From the NCBI GenBank assembly GCA_022784805.1, contig JALFYG010000154.1, positions 1 through 26,547 of the forward strand: 26,547 nt of DNA. Direction: 5' to 3'. The stretch's first letter is position 1; each line of letters starts with the position of its first letter. The position numbers and the translations under genes are program-made. The notes under the pieces were generated by a model that had not been told where the DNA came from, did not search any database, and saw only the letters and a list, made by a program, of their open reading frames with translations. This DNA comes from Spirochaetales bacterium (GTDB lineage: Bacteria > Spirochaetota > Spirochaetia > Sphaerochaetales > Sphaerochaetaceae). This document shows, one piece after another, positions 1 through 7,185 of the stretch.

Positions 1-35
1 GTCTTTATGGCTTCATTCTTTACCTGTCTGTCCAT
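1..35 (-). CDS. 5' end of an unidentified gene running off the window
   Basis: An ATG on the minus strand at 35-33 opens a frame that stays open to the window edge (reads MDRQVKNEAIK). It is too short for any product call. The reason to believe it is a gene start is the promoter directly upstream: a TATAAT at 46-41 and TTGTTA at 69-64 with a 17-nt spacer. The -10 box ends only 5 nt before the ATG and there is no Shine-Dalgarno site, so the transcript may be leaderless or nearly so. Confidence 0.4.
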   Translation of the reverse strand, partial: MDRQVKNEAIK

Positions 36-40
36 GATTT

Positions 41-69
41 ATTATAGCATTTATAACGATTTATAACAA
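41..69 (-). promoter_or_regulatory. Sigma70-type promoter for the edge gene
   Basis: Minus strand: -35 TTGTTA (69-64, 4/6 to consensus), 17-nt spacer, -10 TATAAT (46-41, perfect). A near-perfect tandem 10-mer (TTTATAACGA then TTTATAACAA, positions 50-69 on the plus strand) fills the spacer and -35. The expected start point falls on or beside the ATG at 35. Confidence 0.55.
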
Positions 70-449
70 TTGAGGCATTCATTTTTCAGCCTTACATCCT
101 CCACCTTGAAAGGTGGAAGCTTTACGGCTGTTTTTCTGTAATATCTTGCCCTATCTCCATTGGCGTCATCAGGATCATTTTGCACCTCCATGTTATATTC
201 CCTTCCCTTGGAATCACTGGCATAGATATCAACCCTGATGGACCTATACATCAAATTGGCCTTAAAGACTTTCTGGATATCCATTTTTATTACTCTCAAG
301 TCTTTTATGCCTGTCAGCAAACGAAGAATATATTCAACAAGTCTGTCGTTTCCTTCAAACATCGCCTGCATCATGATGTCATTCATCGGCGTCATTTCTT
401 TTATTCTTTCTCTCTCTTTTTCCGATATTTTTCTCATAGTGTTTTTCAT
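51..449 (-). pseudogene. Truncated Rpn-family PD-(D/E)XK nuclease (recombination-promoting nuclease / transposase-like)
   Basis: The N-terminal half matches the Rpn/PDDEXK_2 family: a TPMNDIMMQAMF opening, then RVDIYASDSKG followed by EYNMEVQ. This supplies the catalytic Asp and the E-x-Q element of the PD-(D/E)XK fold, and it is followed by the usual RARYYR. Complete members are roughly 250-300 residues. Here family similarity stops at about residue 106, and the remaining 26 residues are encoded by an unrelated stem-loop stretch (87-130) and the promoter of the next gene. The start is placed at the ATG at 449, which has GGAAGG a few nucleotides upstream; an ATG at 467 is also possible. The product keeps the active-site region but lacks the rest of the domain, so it is probably a decaying remnant. 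Rpn genes are commonly multicopy in spirochaetes and gut bacteria. Confidence 0.6.
87..130 (-). repeat. Stem-loop at the rpn break point, possible IS200/IS605-type end
   Basis: TCCACCTT (100-107) and AAGGTGGA (110-117) form a perfect hairpin nested inside an outer CAGCC/GGCTG pair (87-91 and 126-130). The stem-loop begins exactly where similarity to Rpn proteins ends. Subterminal hairpins built around a CCACCTT/AAGGTGG core are typical of IS200/IS605 and IS1341-like elements. No tnpA or tnpB is present here, so this would be only an end remnant. Confidence 0.35.
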
Positions 450-486
450 GTGGCCTTCCACAAACATAGAAGGCCAATATCAACTT

Positions 487-1338
487 CTAAACAGCCCAGT
501 TATATTTCTTCAAAAGAGCCTTTGCGTCATCCCCGATGTGGTAGAGGGCAAACACGCCCAATACCAAGGCACTGGTCACTGGATTATTTGTAGCCGCCAT
601 CTGTGTATTCAACACACCTTGGGCCAAAGCCCAATCAGCAAAAGGTTCCACACTAATTTCGGAGAGCCAGGAATCAAAGTCTTTGTTGCTGTACTTAAGA
701 TCCTCGTCGCTCCATTCCACCAATGTGATCAGCGCAGATGTCACGACTCCTGCAGCCACCGATACTGCAGTGGCTGCGCTAACCTTTCCCCAGAACATGG
801 TCTTGGGCATAAGAGCATAAACAATTGCAGCTGTCAGAAGAACCACAGTCTTTACAACCATTGACCTAAGGTCTTTATAGAAGTCTTCCTTTTGGGCAGG
901 GGCCAAACTCCTACTTCTTTCTTCCCCCCAGGCACCAGCTTTCTCTTCAATCTCTCTCACCTGAGCTTCCAGCTCTTCATAAGCACTCTCAGAGAGAAGA
1001 GGCTTTGCCATTTCAAGTATTTCTGAAGTGTCTTCACTTTCACAAGTGGAATAAAGGAAGTTCAAAACATCCTCATTTCCGCTTTCAAGAGCTCCCCTTA
1101 CTACACTTTCTCCGTCAAGTTCTCCATAGGAGGCGAAATCCTCTTCGCTATACTCCCCTGCTTCGATCATTGCACTACGGACTCTGTCATACTCTTTCTC
1201 AATAACTCTGGCACTCATTGCGACAACCTTGTCTTGTCGTAAGCCAGAAGGGCCAGAGAGATTGGGAGTGCATGAAAGGAGAGTAGATGCAATCAATAAA
1301 GTAACCACAATAATGTTAATAACATGCTTTTTTCTCAT
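487..1338 (-). CDS. Predicted lipoprotein with two internal hydrophobic segments, function unknown
   Basis: The preferred start is the ATG at 1338 (MRKKHVINIIVV), giving 283 residues. A GTG at 1350 is in frame but sits right against the GGAGG at 1355-1351. The first ~25 residues are a lipoprotein signal peptide ending in the lipobox LLSC. The acidic middle (about residues 45-150) is predicted helical and contains short sequences such as SEEDFASYGELDGESVVRGALESGN that resemble ankyrin-like or helical hairpin repeats. Around residues 165-210 are two hydrophobic stretches (TVVLLTAAIVYAL and AATAVSVAAGVVTSALITLV). I do not recognise the family. It stops 20 nt before the truncated rpn gene begins, but nothing suggests they work together. 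AGGAGG-like purine runs upstream and the signal sequence make it a convincing real gene. Confidence 0.7.
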   Translation of the reverse strand: MRKKHVINIIVVTLLIASTLLSCTPNLSGPSGLRQDKVVAMSARVIEKEYDRVRSAMIEAGEYSEEDFASYGELDGESVVRGALESGNEDVLNFLYSTCESEDTSEILEMAKPLLSESAYEELEAQVREIEEKAGAWGEERSRSLAPAQKEDFYKDLRSMVVKTVVLLTAAIVYALMPKTMFWGKVSAATAVSVAAGVVTSALITLVEWSDEDLKYSNKDFDSWLSEISVEPFADWALAQGVLNTQMAATNNPVTSALVLGVFALYHIGDDAKALLKKYNWAV

Positions 1339-1404
1339 GTTTCCGTTCACCCTCCAAATGAAGGGTATCCTCCTTGTTTATAAAATTTGCCAATGGCTTT
1401 ATTA

Positions 1405-1905
1405 CTAGAAGACTATTCCGAGAGAGAGCGACGCTCTGACTCCTGTAAACTGAGGAATCTTCTCAAAGGCTTCGGCGCTTTCTCCTGTAAGCGATATAAG
1501 AGTGCGATAAGTCAGCCTTGGTTCAACGTAGAAGTGACCAAAACTATAATCCCAGCCGATGCTTCCTTCACTGACCAATGCCAACTGGTCTGTCGGTGCA
1601 GCAACACCCCAAAGCCAACCGACTTTTAAGAAGGAAGCTTCGACAATCAATCCTAGATCCTCAATAGGATGAACTCCTATTAAGACACCGAATTCTAGGA
1701 AATGAAGAAAATTATCATCGCTTTTACCATACCTAATTGGGATTGTTATTTTGATATCATTATAGTCAAATGAACATTTTCCACCTAATCGCATTCCATC
1801 TCTCCATAGAAAGTCCAATCCATCCATATCGATGGAGACGGAGACAGCAGCGTTCAAAAATGAAAGACTAAGCAGTATCAAAAAAAGAGCCATGATTTTC
1901 TTCAT
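1405..1905 (-). CDS. Small outer-membrane beta-barrel-like protein, function unknown
   Basis: A 166-residue protein starting MKKIMALFLILLSLSFLNAA, a clear Sec signal peptide cleaved near residue 20. The mature part alternates polar and hydrophobic residues in short strands, with many aromatic residues and a C-terminal phenylalanine (SLSLGIVF). That terminal signature is typical of proteins inserted by the BAM complex. The length fits an eight-stranded barrel. No specific family is recognised. There is no strong Shine-Dalgarno upstream of the ATG at 1905; a GATTAT hexamer lies 6 nt before it. About 55 nt separates it from the next upstream gene. Confidence 0.65.
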   Translation of the reverse strand: MKKIMALFLILLSLSFLNAAVSVSIDMDGLDFLWRDGMRLGGKCSFDYNDIKITIPIRYGKSDDNFLHFLEFGVLIGVHPIEDLGLIVEASFLKVGWLWGVAAPTDQLALVSEGSIGWDYSFGHFYVEPRLTYRTLISLTGESAEAFEKIPQFTGVRASLSLGIVF

Positions 1906-1983
1906 GACTCAATAATCATCTGAAAAAAGGCTCTCGAATAGGGGCAAAAGAGGACACTTTTCAAAATTTTTCCACTTTTTTCA

Positions 1984-2469
1984 CTATTCTTCAGGCCAAC
2001 CAAGGGATTTTCTGAACTCTTTTTCCCTTTCCTGCATCTTAGGGGCGACGAACTTCACCTCTTCTTTTTCTCTCTTCAGATTTAATTTCAGACCCAATTT
2101 TTTCTCTGTGACATAGTCGAAGGAGTAAGATGAGATAGTGGAAGTAAAAGCTGACCAGACTACCTTCACGCCTCCAAAATATCCTTTTCTTTCTACAAAC
2201 ACCACTTCGTCTTTTGTGACGATAAGAGCGCCTGAAATCAATTCAGTGCCTGTCTTATCTATCATCTGGGCATTTTGATAGAAAAACTCTTCATCGTTTC
2301 TGGACTTCTGGACCATTTTCCTGCTGATGTAGTGATTTGCAATATACCAAAGTCCAGTCACCACCACCATACAGAGTAAGAACCATGGATATATGACGCC
2401 CTTGAAGGTGGCAAGATATAGAAATACTCCAACCATGACCAAAAGAAGAAGTAATAGAGGATCTTTCAT
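1984..2469 (-). CDS. Small membrane protein with two N-terminal helices and a soluble C-terminal domain
   Basis: 161 residues. Residues 3-20 (LLLLLLVMVGVFLYLATF) and about 25-45 (IYPWFLLCMVVVTGLWYIA) are two transmembrane helices with a short loop. The rest is a charged cytoplasmic domain with alternating strands (ELISGALIVTKDEVVFVERKGYFGGVKVVWSAFTSTI is split over residues 75-110) and a helical, charged C-terminus. The arrangement resembles small PH-like/YcxB-like membrane proteins, but no diagnostic motif is present. The ATG at 2469 is preceded by AGGAG with about 6 nt spacing, which settles the start. It is divergent from the large lipoprotein gene that begins at 2587. Confidence 0.65.
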   Translation of the reverse strand: MKDPLLLLLLVMVGVFLYLATFKGVIYPWFLLCMVVVTGLWYIANHYISRKMVQKSRNDEEFFYQNAQMIDKTGTELISGALIVTKDEVVFVERKGYFGGVKVVWSAFTSTISSYSFDYVTEKKLGLKLNLKREKEEVKFVAPKMQEREKEFRKSLGWPEE

Positions 2470-2555
2470 TCATTTCTCCTTTTTCAATCATAGCAAATGG
2501 GATTTCTTCAAGCAACAAGTGGCGATTTCAACAAAATCGGGAAAAACGTGTTCTT

Positions 2556-2575
2556 AATAATGAGACTCAATTATT
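2556..2575. repeat. Palindrome just upstream of the lipoprotein ribosome binding site
   Basis: AATAATGAG (2556-2564) and CTCA-ATTATT (2566-2575) are inverted repeats with a one-base centre and one bulge. The palindrome sits between a probable promoter region and the TTGGAGG at 2574-2580. A second small inverted repeat, CGATTT-CAACA-AAATCG, lies at 2523-2539. Either could be an operator or a 5' leader hairpin. Confidence 0.3.
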
Positions 2576-2586
2576 GGAGGATAAAA

Positions 2587-4692
2587 ATGAAAAGAGTTCT
2601 TTATGTTTTGTTATGTGTCGTCATGGCTCTGTCTTTTCAATCATGTAATGACAAAGTGGAGACAGCGACACTGAGAATCGAGATGAACAAGAGCGTGAGA
2701 ACCGTATCTCCAGATAGGGATAACATGGAGATATATGGGTATAGGGTGGTTGCAATTGGACCAGACGGGAAAGAAAGCACACCTCGTTATACCTACTACA
2801 CATATCTTAATCTCGATAATCTCTCTGTAGGAGAATGGACCATCAAAGTCTATGGCTTCAACAAAGACCGCGTCGACATCTGTTACGGTGAAGAAACCAT
2901 CACTCTCACTGCAGGAAAGAACAACGCAAAGATAAACGTTGACCAGCTTGTGGGAAAAGGTAGTATGACTCTTACCCTTAATTGGAATGACACGGCTTAC
3001 CCGAAAGCAAAGTCAGTGAAAGTGACGCTCAATGCCCAGGATGGCACGGAAATAAGCTTGATACCTTCCGAGCCTAACAACTGCAGTGTAGTCGTTTCCA
3101 AAGACAACATGGATACCGGTTCCTACAAGTTCACTGCAAAGCTTCTTGATAGTGACGGAAATACTCTGTCGGGAATAGCAGAGGCAATACGTATTTCCAA
3201 CGGTGAAAAAACAGAAGGAGAGATCACATTCCCATTCTCGGCAGGAAGCGAAACTGGAAACGGAGAGATTGAGATATCAAACAACACGTCACTTCCAGTT
3301 GAAGTTGAAATTAACGGCTTGGAGTCTTTGATAGAAGAAAACAAGACCTTCACCCTCAATATATCCCTCCCCAAGTCTTCGCCTTTGACTCTCAACGACT
3401 TAGACACTGTATGGTTCTTGGATGGTGAAGAGGCAGGAAGAGGAAGCGAGTTCACCTTTACGGGTGGCGTAAAGAGTGGAATCCATAGAATCGACGTAAT
3501 AACCCAGACAAAAGACAAAGGCTCCATGGGATCCAATGGCAAGTCATTCCAGGCTGCCGCCAACACTAATCATGGAGACCCCTATCAGAAATACACGCTC
3601 CAGGAGGGAAAAGAATGGAAGCTGGGAGCAGGAGTCACCATTCACTTCCTTCCAGACAACAGACTGTTGATAGCCAGCAACCAATACAAGACAGTACAGC
3701 TAGTAAAAGCAGACGGTGTATCTCCTGTTGTAGAAAGTGAATATACATATTCTGATTTAGGTTTCGACGGCAACGTGGCTGACTTTACAGCCTATGGAGA
3801 GGAAGACGATGGATTCTGGAATGTAGTATTCCTCATTAACCAGAATTTAAGCTGTAAGGCCGTGAATGTAATGGTATCAAAGACCCAGTTGATAGTCACC
3901 GATGAAGCCACAGGATTTGATCCAAAGGGAGGAGATGGCAGAGCAGATAAATTTGTCTCAATCGTTCCTTGCAAGAATACTCTTGTGGCCACGATACAAA
4001 GTAACGACAGAAAAAGAATGAGCCTTGTGTTATTCAACCAAAACGCAGAAAAGGGAAACATGGTCAGACGGGATGATTGGTATTCTGTAGATCCGCAGAT
4101 TGAATGGGGAGGAACGGGATTCAAAAACTCAGCATCCATTCCTGAAATGGGCTTTATTATGGTGACAAGCGGAGAGAGATCCAAAGTCTACAATTTCAAA
4201 GGAACAGACACAATATCGATCAGCGAGCATATGATGTGGAAAGATGAAGATGTTTTCTTCGAATACTATGCCCAGAACAAGTTCAAGGCAGAATTTTTGG
4301 ATGCCAGATCTTGTGGATTCTTGTCCAGGGATGGAGACTATGCCTTTGTGTTCACACCAAGCGCAATACACTACTACAAACGCGAATATGGGAACTTCGA
4401 TGAATACACCTTGTATCACACAGAGAACATAACTGAAGACGGAACCAGTATCATCAAGATGGCGCCTGACACAGAATACTGTTATCTCTTGGATAACAAG
4501 AACGGAAGGTTATACACAATGCGTAGTGAAAACAGCTGGAATGACGGAGGCCTGGTATTAAAGAAAGGAAGCTGGATCGACTGTGACGTTCAAGGTGCAA
4601 ATGAAATTGAAATTTCTCTTTCTGGAGAATATCTGGCTGTGTACAACAAAACCACTACAAGTTGTATAAATATAATCAAGACAGCAAGATAA
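2587..4692 (+). CDS. Large surface or periplasmic lipoprotein with Ig-like N-terminus and probable beta-propeller C-terminus
   Basis: The start is the ATG at 2587, preceded by TTGGAGG at 6-nt spacing; upstream in-frame codons have no such site. The 701-residue product begins MKRVLYVLLCVVMALSFQSC, a lipoprotein signal with the cysteine at residue 20. Residues of about 25-350 consist of beta-rich modules (for example TLTLNWNDTAYPKAKSVKVTL, split over two strands, and DLDTVWFLDGEEAGRG) that look like successive Ig/fibronectin-like domains. From about residue 370 the sequence changes to repeating short strands, such as VTIHFLPDNRLLIASNQYKTV and YCYLLDNKNGRLYTM. These resemble propeller blades that monitor a bound ligand or partner. 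No catalytic motif is visible. It is probably envelope-anchored, perhaps adhesive or glycan-binding, but that is inference. Confidence 0.7.
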   Translation: MKRVLYVLLCVVMALSFQSCNDKVETATLRIEMNKSVRTVSPDRDNMEIYGYRVVAIGPDGKESTPRYTYYTYLNLDNLSVGEWTIKVYGFNKDRVDICYGEETITLTAGKNNAKINVDQLVGKGSMTLTLNWNDTAYPKAKSVKVTLNAQDGTEISLIPSEPNNCSVVVSKDNMDTGSYKFTAKLLDSDGNTLSGIAEAIRISNGEKTEGEITFPFSAGSETGNGEIEISNNTSLPVEVEINGLESLIEENKTFTLNISLPKSSPLTLNDLDTVWFLDGEEAGRGSEFTFTGGVKSGIHRIDVITQTKDKGSMGSNGKSFQAAANTNHGDPYQKYTLQEGKEWKLGAGVTIHFLPDNRLLIASNQYKTVQLVKADGVSPVVESEYTYSDLGFDGNVADFTAYGEEDDGFWNVVFLINQNLSCKAVNVMVSKTQLIVTDEATGFDPKGGDGRADKFVSIVPCKNTLVATIQSNDRKRMSLVLFNQNAEKGNMVRRDDWYSVDPQIEWGGTGFKNSASIPEMGFIMVTSGERSKVYNFKGTDTISISEHMMWKDEDVFFEYYAQNKFKAEFLDARSCGFLSRDGDYAFVFTPSAIHYYKREYGNFDEYTLYHTENITEDGTSIIKMAPDTEYCYLLDNKNGRLYTMRSENSWNDGGLVLKKGSWIDCDVQGANEIEISLSGEYLAVYNKTTTSCINIIKTAR

Positions 4693-4735
4693 ACATATTA
4701 TGCGACACTATTGAATAATTCTTATGCGTTAATTT

Positions 4736-4760
4736 GAGGCGGATGAAATCTATCCGCCTC
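4736..4760. terminator. Hairpin between convergent genes
   Basis: GAGGCGGAT (4736-4744) pairs perfectly with ATCCGCCTC (4752-4760) around a 7-nt loop. It lies between the stop of the lipoprotein gene (4692) and the stop of the convergent glycosylase gene (4769). There is no long T-run on either side, but the position and strength fit a shared bidirectional terminator. Confidence 0.55.
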
Positions 4761-4768
4761 TGAGTCTA

Positions 4769-5503
4769 TTATCCTCTCATAAACGAGAATAGATATTGCT
4801 GGGACAATGCTTCATATGGGTGGAAGTATGATTTATCTTTATCAGGGTAATACTTCGCCATACACTGTTTCATCCAAGTATCCATTGGAAAGCCTTCTCT
4901 TCGGGCATAGGAGAAGATGAGAATACAGGACGCAACCTTTGGTCCTATTCCCTTTATTTCCTGTAGTTTATCCATGGCGGAATCAAAGTCCAAGGAATCA
5001 ATCTCGGAGAGTATATGATATTTCTTCACTGCATCAATAATAAATGGAGCGCGGAAGCCCACACCAAGCGTCCTTAAGTCTTCTTCCGTGGCCCTTCCAA
5101 GTTCTTCCGGTGAAGGGAAAGACCAATAACCTGGCTCCACCTCGTGGCCATAATTACAGCATAACTTCCTGTATAGACCTGTTATTCTTTTGATGTTGTT
5201 ATTCTGGGAAAGAATAAAAGATATTGTAGCGATCCAATGATCCTGCTTCAGAATACGAAGCATCCCCACCTTGTCTACAGCTTCCCTTAGAACAACATCC
5301 TTTTCCCTTATATCTTCCCTGGCTTTTTCATAGTCATAATCCAGATCAAAATAAGAGTGGAGATAGCTGTCGCTGTATGCGTCTTCAATTCCTTTAATCC
5401 TATACACTCTCTCATTCAAGACAGCACTGAAGGTTCCGTCCTCTTCCTCTGTCCAAGAAAAGCTTTGGCCACCAAGTAGTATTTCCCTTATATTTTCTTC
5501 CAT
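4769..5503 (-). CDS. OGG1-family 8-oxoguanine DNA glycosylase / AP lyase
   Basis: Base-excision repair enzyme that removes 8-oxoguanine from DNA and nicks at the abasic site. The helix-hairpin-helix GPD motif reads LQEIKGIGPKVASC followed by FPMDTW: Lys189 is the Schiff-base nucleophile (equivalent to human OGG1 Lys249) and Asp208 the conserved aspartate. SQNNNIKRI (99-107) matches the OGG1 SSNNNIARI helix, and GGQSFSW near the N-terminus matches the LxxGQSFRW opening of the family. I place the start at the ATG at 5503 because the opening motif follows 10 residues later; a start at 5575 would overlap the upstream gene by 65 nt. The gene begins 7 nt after the stop of the EEP-family gene, so translation is likely coupled. 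The 244-residue length suits a bacterial OGG that lacks the N-terminal extension of human OGG1. Confidence 0.85.
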   Translation of the reverse strand: MEENIREILLGGQSFSWTEEEDGTFSAVLNERVYRIKGIEDAYSDSYLHSYFDLDYDYEKAREDIREKDVVLREAVDKVGMLRILKQDHWIATISFILSQNNNIKRITGLYRKLCCNYGHEVEPGYWSFPSPEELGRATEEDLRTLGVGFRAPFIIDAVKKYHILSEIDSLDFDSAMDKLQEIKGIGPKVASCILIFSYARREGFPMDTWMKQCMAKYYPDKDKSYFHPYEALSQQYLFSFMRG

Positions 5504-5510
5504 GGGGACA

Positions 5511-6458
5511 TTATATGATGAAAGTAGCCTTAAGGGCAAAATGATCTGAGAGGCCTTTTCCTGTGGATTTATCATATTTAACTGGACGCCCTGAATAATC
5601 TGCGCTGTCTGCTCCCTTTATGATACTGGAAGAACAGTATTCAATTCCTTCTCCGTCGAAGAAAAAGGAATTCAGAAGAATATTGTCTATCTTCTCCCAT
5701 TTCCCATCATAGAAATATGTCCCGTCATTCATGGGAGAAGCATAATCGAGATAGGGAGAAAACATCCTTCCATTCCTGGCGGTAGAACCATCTCCTGTCA
5801 AAATGAGTATCGAGTCCCCGTTTCTTCCGTCCCCCATCTCCTCGGAGTGGAGAATGGGATCGATGTTGAAGTCGCCAAGGATAATCAGAGGATAGTCGCA
5901 CTCCTCTATCTCACCCTTCAGCATCATTAACTCTTCTTCTCTTATCTCTTGGTTTTCATCTTTCAGTCTGCTACGTAGATGAACTCCTATTACTCTGACT
6001 CTCTCTTCCCCCACAAGAAAATCCAAGGAGAGCATAGGCCTTGCCTCCGGAATAAACAAGAGCTTGACGGAGAGAGGCTTAATCTTTGAAATGAAGGCCA
6101 CATTTAATTGGCTTTCGTTCTGGGCGATACCATAATACAGATACCCCTCTCTCTTCAAACCGCCCTCCAATAGGGAAATCAGAACATCCTCACTCTCAAC
6201 CTCTTCCAGAATTATTACATCAGCTCCATCAAAGTTGGATGCTATGTACATTACGCTCTTCTTTATCCTCTCCTTATACTTTTCATCATTCCATCCATCG
6301 CTTTCTTTCCAACCAGAGAATTCGTTTCCATCTTCCCTGGAGTCAAAGAATTCCCCCATGTTCCATGTTGCAACGGAAAACTTTGATCCATTTTCCACTG
6401 TAGGGGAACATGAAAAAAAGAAAGGAATAATCAAAAGCAAAAGAAGAAAATACTTCAT
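5511..6458 (-). CDS. Endonuclease/exonuclease/phosphatase (EEP) family lipoprotein
   Basis: The mature start is the ATG at 6458 (MKYFLLLLLIIPFFFSC), a lipoprotein signal peptide with the lipobox cysteine at residue 17, for a 315-residue protein. The EEP fold motifs occur in order: NMG (33-35), EE at 85-86 for the metal, GVHLRSR (158-164), GDFNID (195-200, catalytic Asp and Asn) and SDHFAL (304-309, catalytic His). The family includes DNases, sphingomyelinases and inositol-phosphate phosphatases; the substrate cannot be fixed from sequence. The lipobox argues for an envelope location, so it is more likely to act on extracellular nucleic acids or phospholipids than in repair, despite being followed by a glycosylase gene. 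The start lacks a Shine-Dalgarno site. TTTAAT (6468-6463) ends 4 nt before the ATG with TTCAAA 16 nt further up (6490-6485). Confidence 0.8.
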   Translation of the reverse strand: MKYFLLLLLIIPFFFSCSPTVENGSKFSVATWNMGEFFDSREDGNEFSGWKESDGWNDEKYKERIKKSVMYIASNFDGADVIILEEVESEDVLISLLEGGLKREGYLYYGIAQNESQLNVAFISKIKPLSVKLLFIPEARPMLSLDFLVGEERVRVIGVHLRSRLKDENQEIREEELMMLKGEIEECDYPLIILGDFNIDPILHSEEMGDGRNGDSILILTGDGSTARNGRMFSPYLDYASPMNDGTYFYDGKWEKIDNILLNSFFFDGEGIEYCSSSIIKGADSADYSGRPVKYDKSTGKGLSDHFALKATFII

Positions 6459-6491
6459 ACTTATTAAACAGAAAAATCCCCTCTTTTGAAC

Positions 6492-6521
6492 AAAAAAAGA
6501 CTGGAGCACTCGGTTCCAGTC
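6492..6521 (-). terminator. Rho-independent terminator of clpP
   Basis: On the minus strand GACTGGA (6521-6515) pairs perfectly with TCCAGTC (6505-6499) around a 9-nt loop and is followed by seven Ts (6498-6492). It lies just after the clpP stop at 6545 and overlaps the likely -35 region of the EEP gene. Confidence 0.8.
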
Positions 6522-6544
6522 AACACTCAGGTCAAATCAAATAA

Positions 6545-7114
6545 TTATAGATCACATCTATTGGTTATGATTCTTCCCACTATTCCATAGGCTTTTGCTT
6601 CTTCTGCGCTGAGCCAATGGTCTCTCTCTGTATCTTTTGATACTTCCTCGACACTCTTACCGACTGCATCTGCAATGACCTTGTCCAGCTTTGTTCTCAG
6701 CTCTCCAAGCTTCTTTGCATAGATATCAATCTCGATTGCTGTTCCCTTCAGCTGGGAGAGAGGCTGATGAATAAGATATGTGGAGTTAGGGAATGCAACT
6801 CTTCTCTCACTTGGCACTGAGAGATAAATAAGAGCAGCGGCAGATGCCACCAGTCCCATTCCGACCACTGTAACTTCAGATTTCACAAATCTGATCATGT
6901 CATAGATAGCGAAGCCAGAGTCCACATCTCCTCCAGGGGAGTTAATGTATAATGTTATTGGGTCCTGGGATTCTGAATCTAAAACCAACATTCTCTGGGC
7001 AAAATCATCTGATAAATCTTTGTTGATCTCTCCACTGATCATTATGCTTCTGGTTCTCAGAAGCTTCTCAGAAAGGGAAGGATCTACACTTTTTGTCTTT
7101 TTTTCTTCATCCAT
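6545..7114 (-). CDS. clpP: ATP-dependent Clp protease proteolytic subunit
   Basis: Serine peptidase subunit that forms the Clp degradation chamber and works with ClpA/ClpX/ClpC ATPases in the cytoplasm. From the ATG at 7114 the protein is 189 residues, close to the usual 190-210. The triad is visible as Ser91 in GLVASAAAL, His116 in YLIHQPLS and Asp165 in TERDHW. The INSPGG oxyanion-region motif is at 58-62. The nucleophile context is GLVASAA instead of the commoner GQAASMGA, a variant that suggests a second-type ClpP, although all catalytic residues are present. A TTG at 7132 would add six residues, but the ATG at 7114 lies 6 nt after a TATATT box with TTCCCA 16 nt upstream, so it is preferred as a leaderless start. 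The gene is divergent from era, stands alone and has its own terminator. Confidence 0.9.
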   Translation of the reverse strand: MDEEKKTKSVDPSLSEKLLRTRSIMISGEINKDLSDDFAQRMLVLDSESQDPITLYINSPGGDVDSGFAIYDMIRFVKSEVTVVGMGLVASAAALIYLSVPSERRVAFPNSTYLIHQPLSQLKGTAIEIDIYAKKLGELRTKLDKVIADAVGKSVEEVSKDTERDHWLSAEEAKAYGIVGRIITNRCDL

Positions 7115-7178
7115 ATCCCAAATATAGCCCAAATGTTTTATTTGGGAAATGGAGAGAGAAGAACATTTGGAATATAAT
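7115..7178. promoter_or_regulatory. Back-to-back clpP and era promoters with an inverted repeat
   Basis: Minus strand (clpP): -35 TTCCCA (7148-7143), 16-nt spacer, -10 TATATT (7126-7121), then 6 nt to the ATG. Plus strand (era): -35 TGGAGA (7150-7155), 17-nt spacer, -10 TATAAT (7173-7178), then 7 nt to the ATG at 7186. An inverted repeat CCCAAAT-GTTTT-ATTTGGG (7128-7146) covers the clpP spacer, and a further CCCAAAT copy is at 7118-7124. The repeat could be an operator for clpP. Confidence 0.5.
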
Positions 7179-7185
7179 GATCACC

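Noticed and set aside
51..467. rpn start at the ATG at 467.
   Set aside because: ATG 449 has a GGAAGG ribosome binding site close by and the upstream ATG has none.
238..864. Plus-strand 208-residue frame opposite the rpn and lipoprotein genes.
   Set aside because: It spans two minus-strand genes, has no ribosome binding site and its composition is that of reverse-complement coding sequence.
5504..5575. OGG-like glycosylase starting at 5575.
   Set aside because: This would overlap the upstream EEP gene by 65 nt and place 24 unrelated residues before the family's opening motif.
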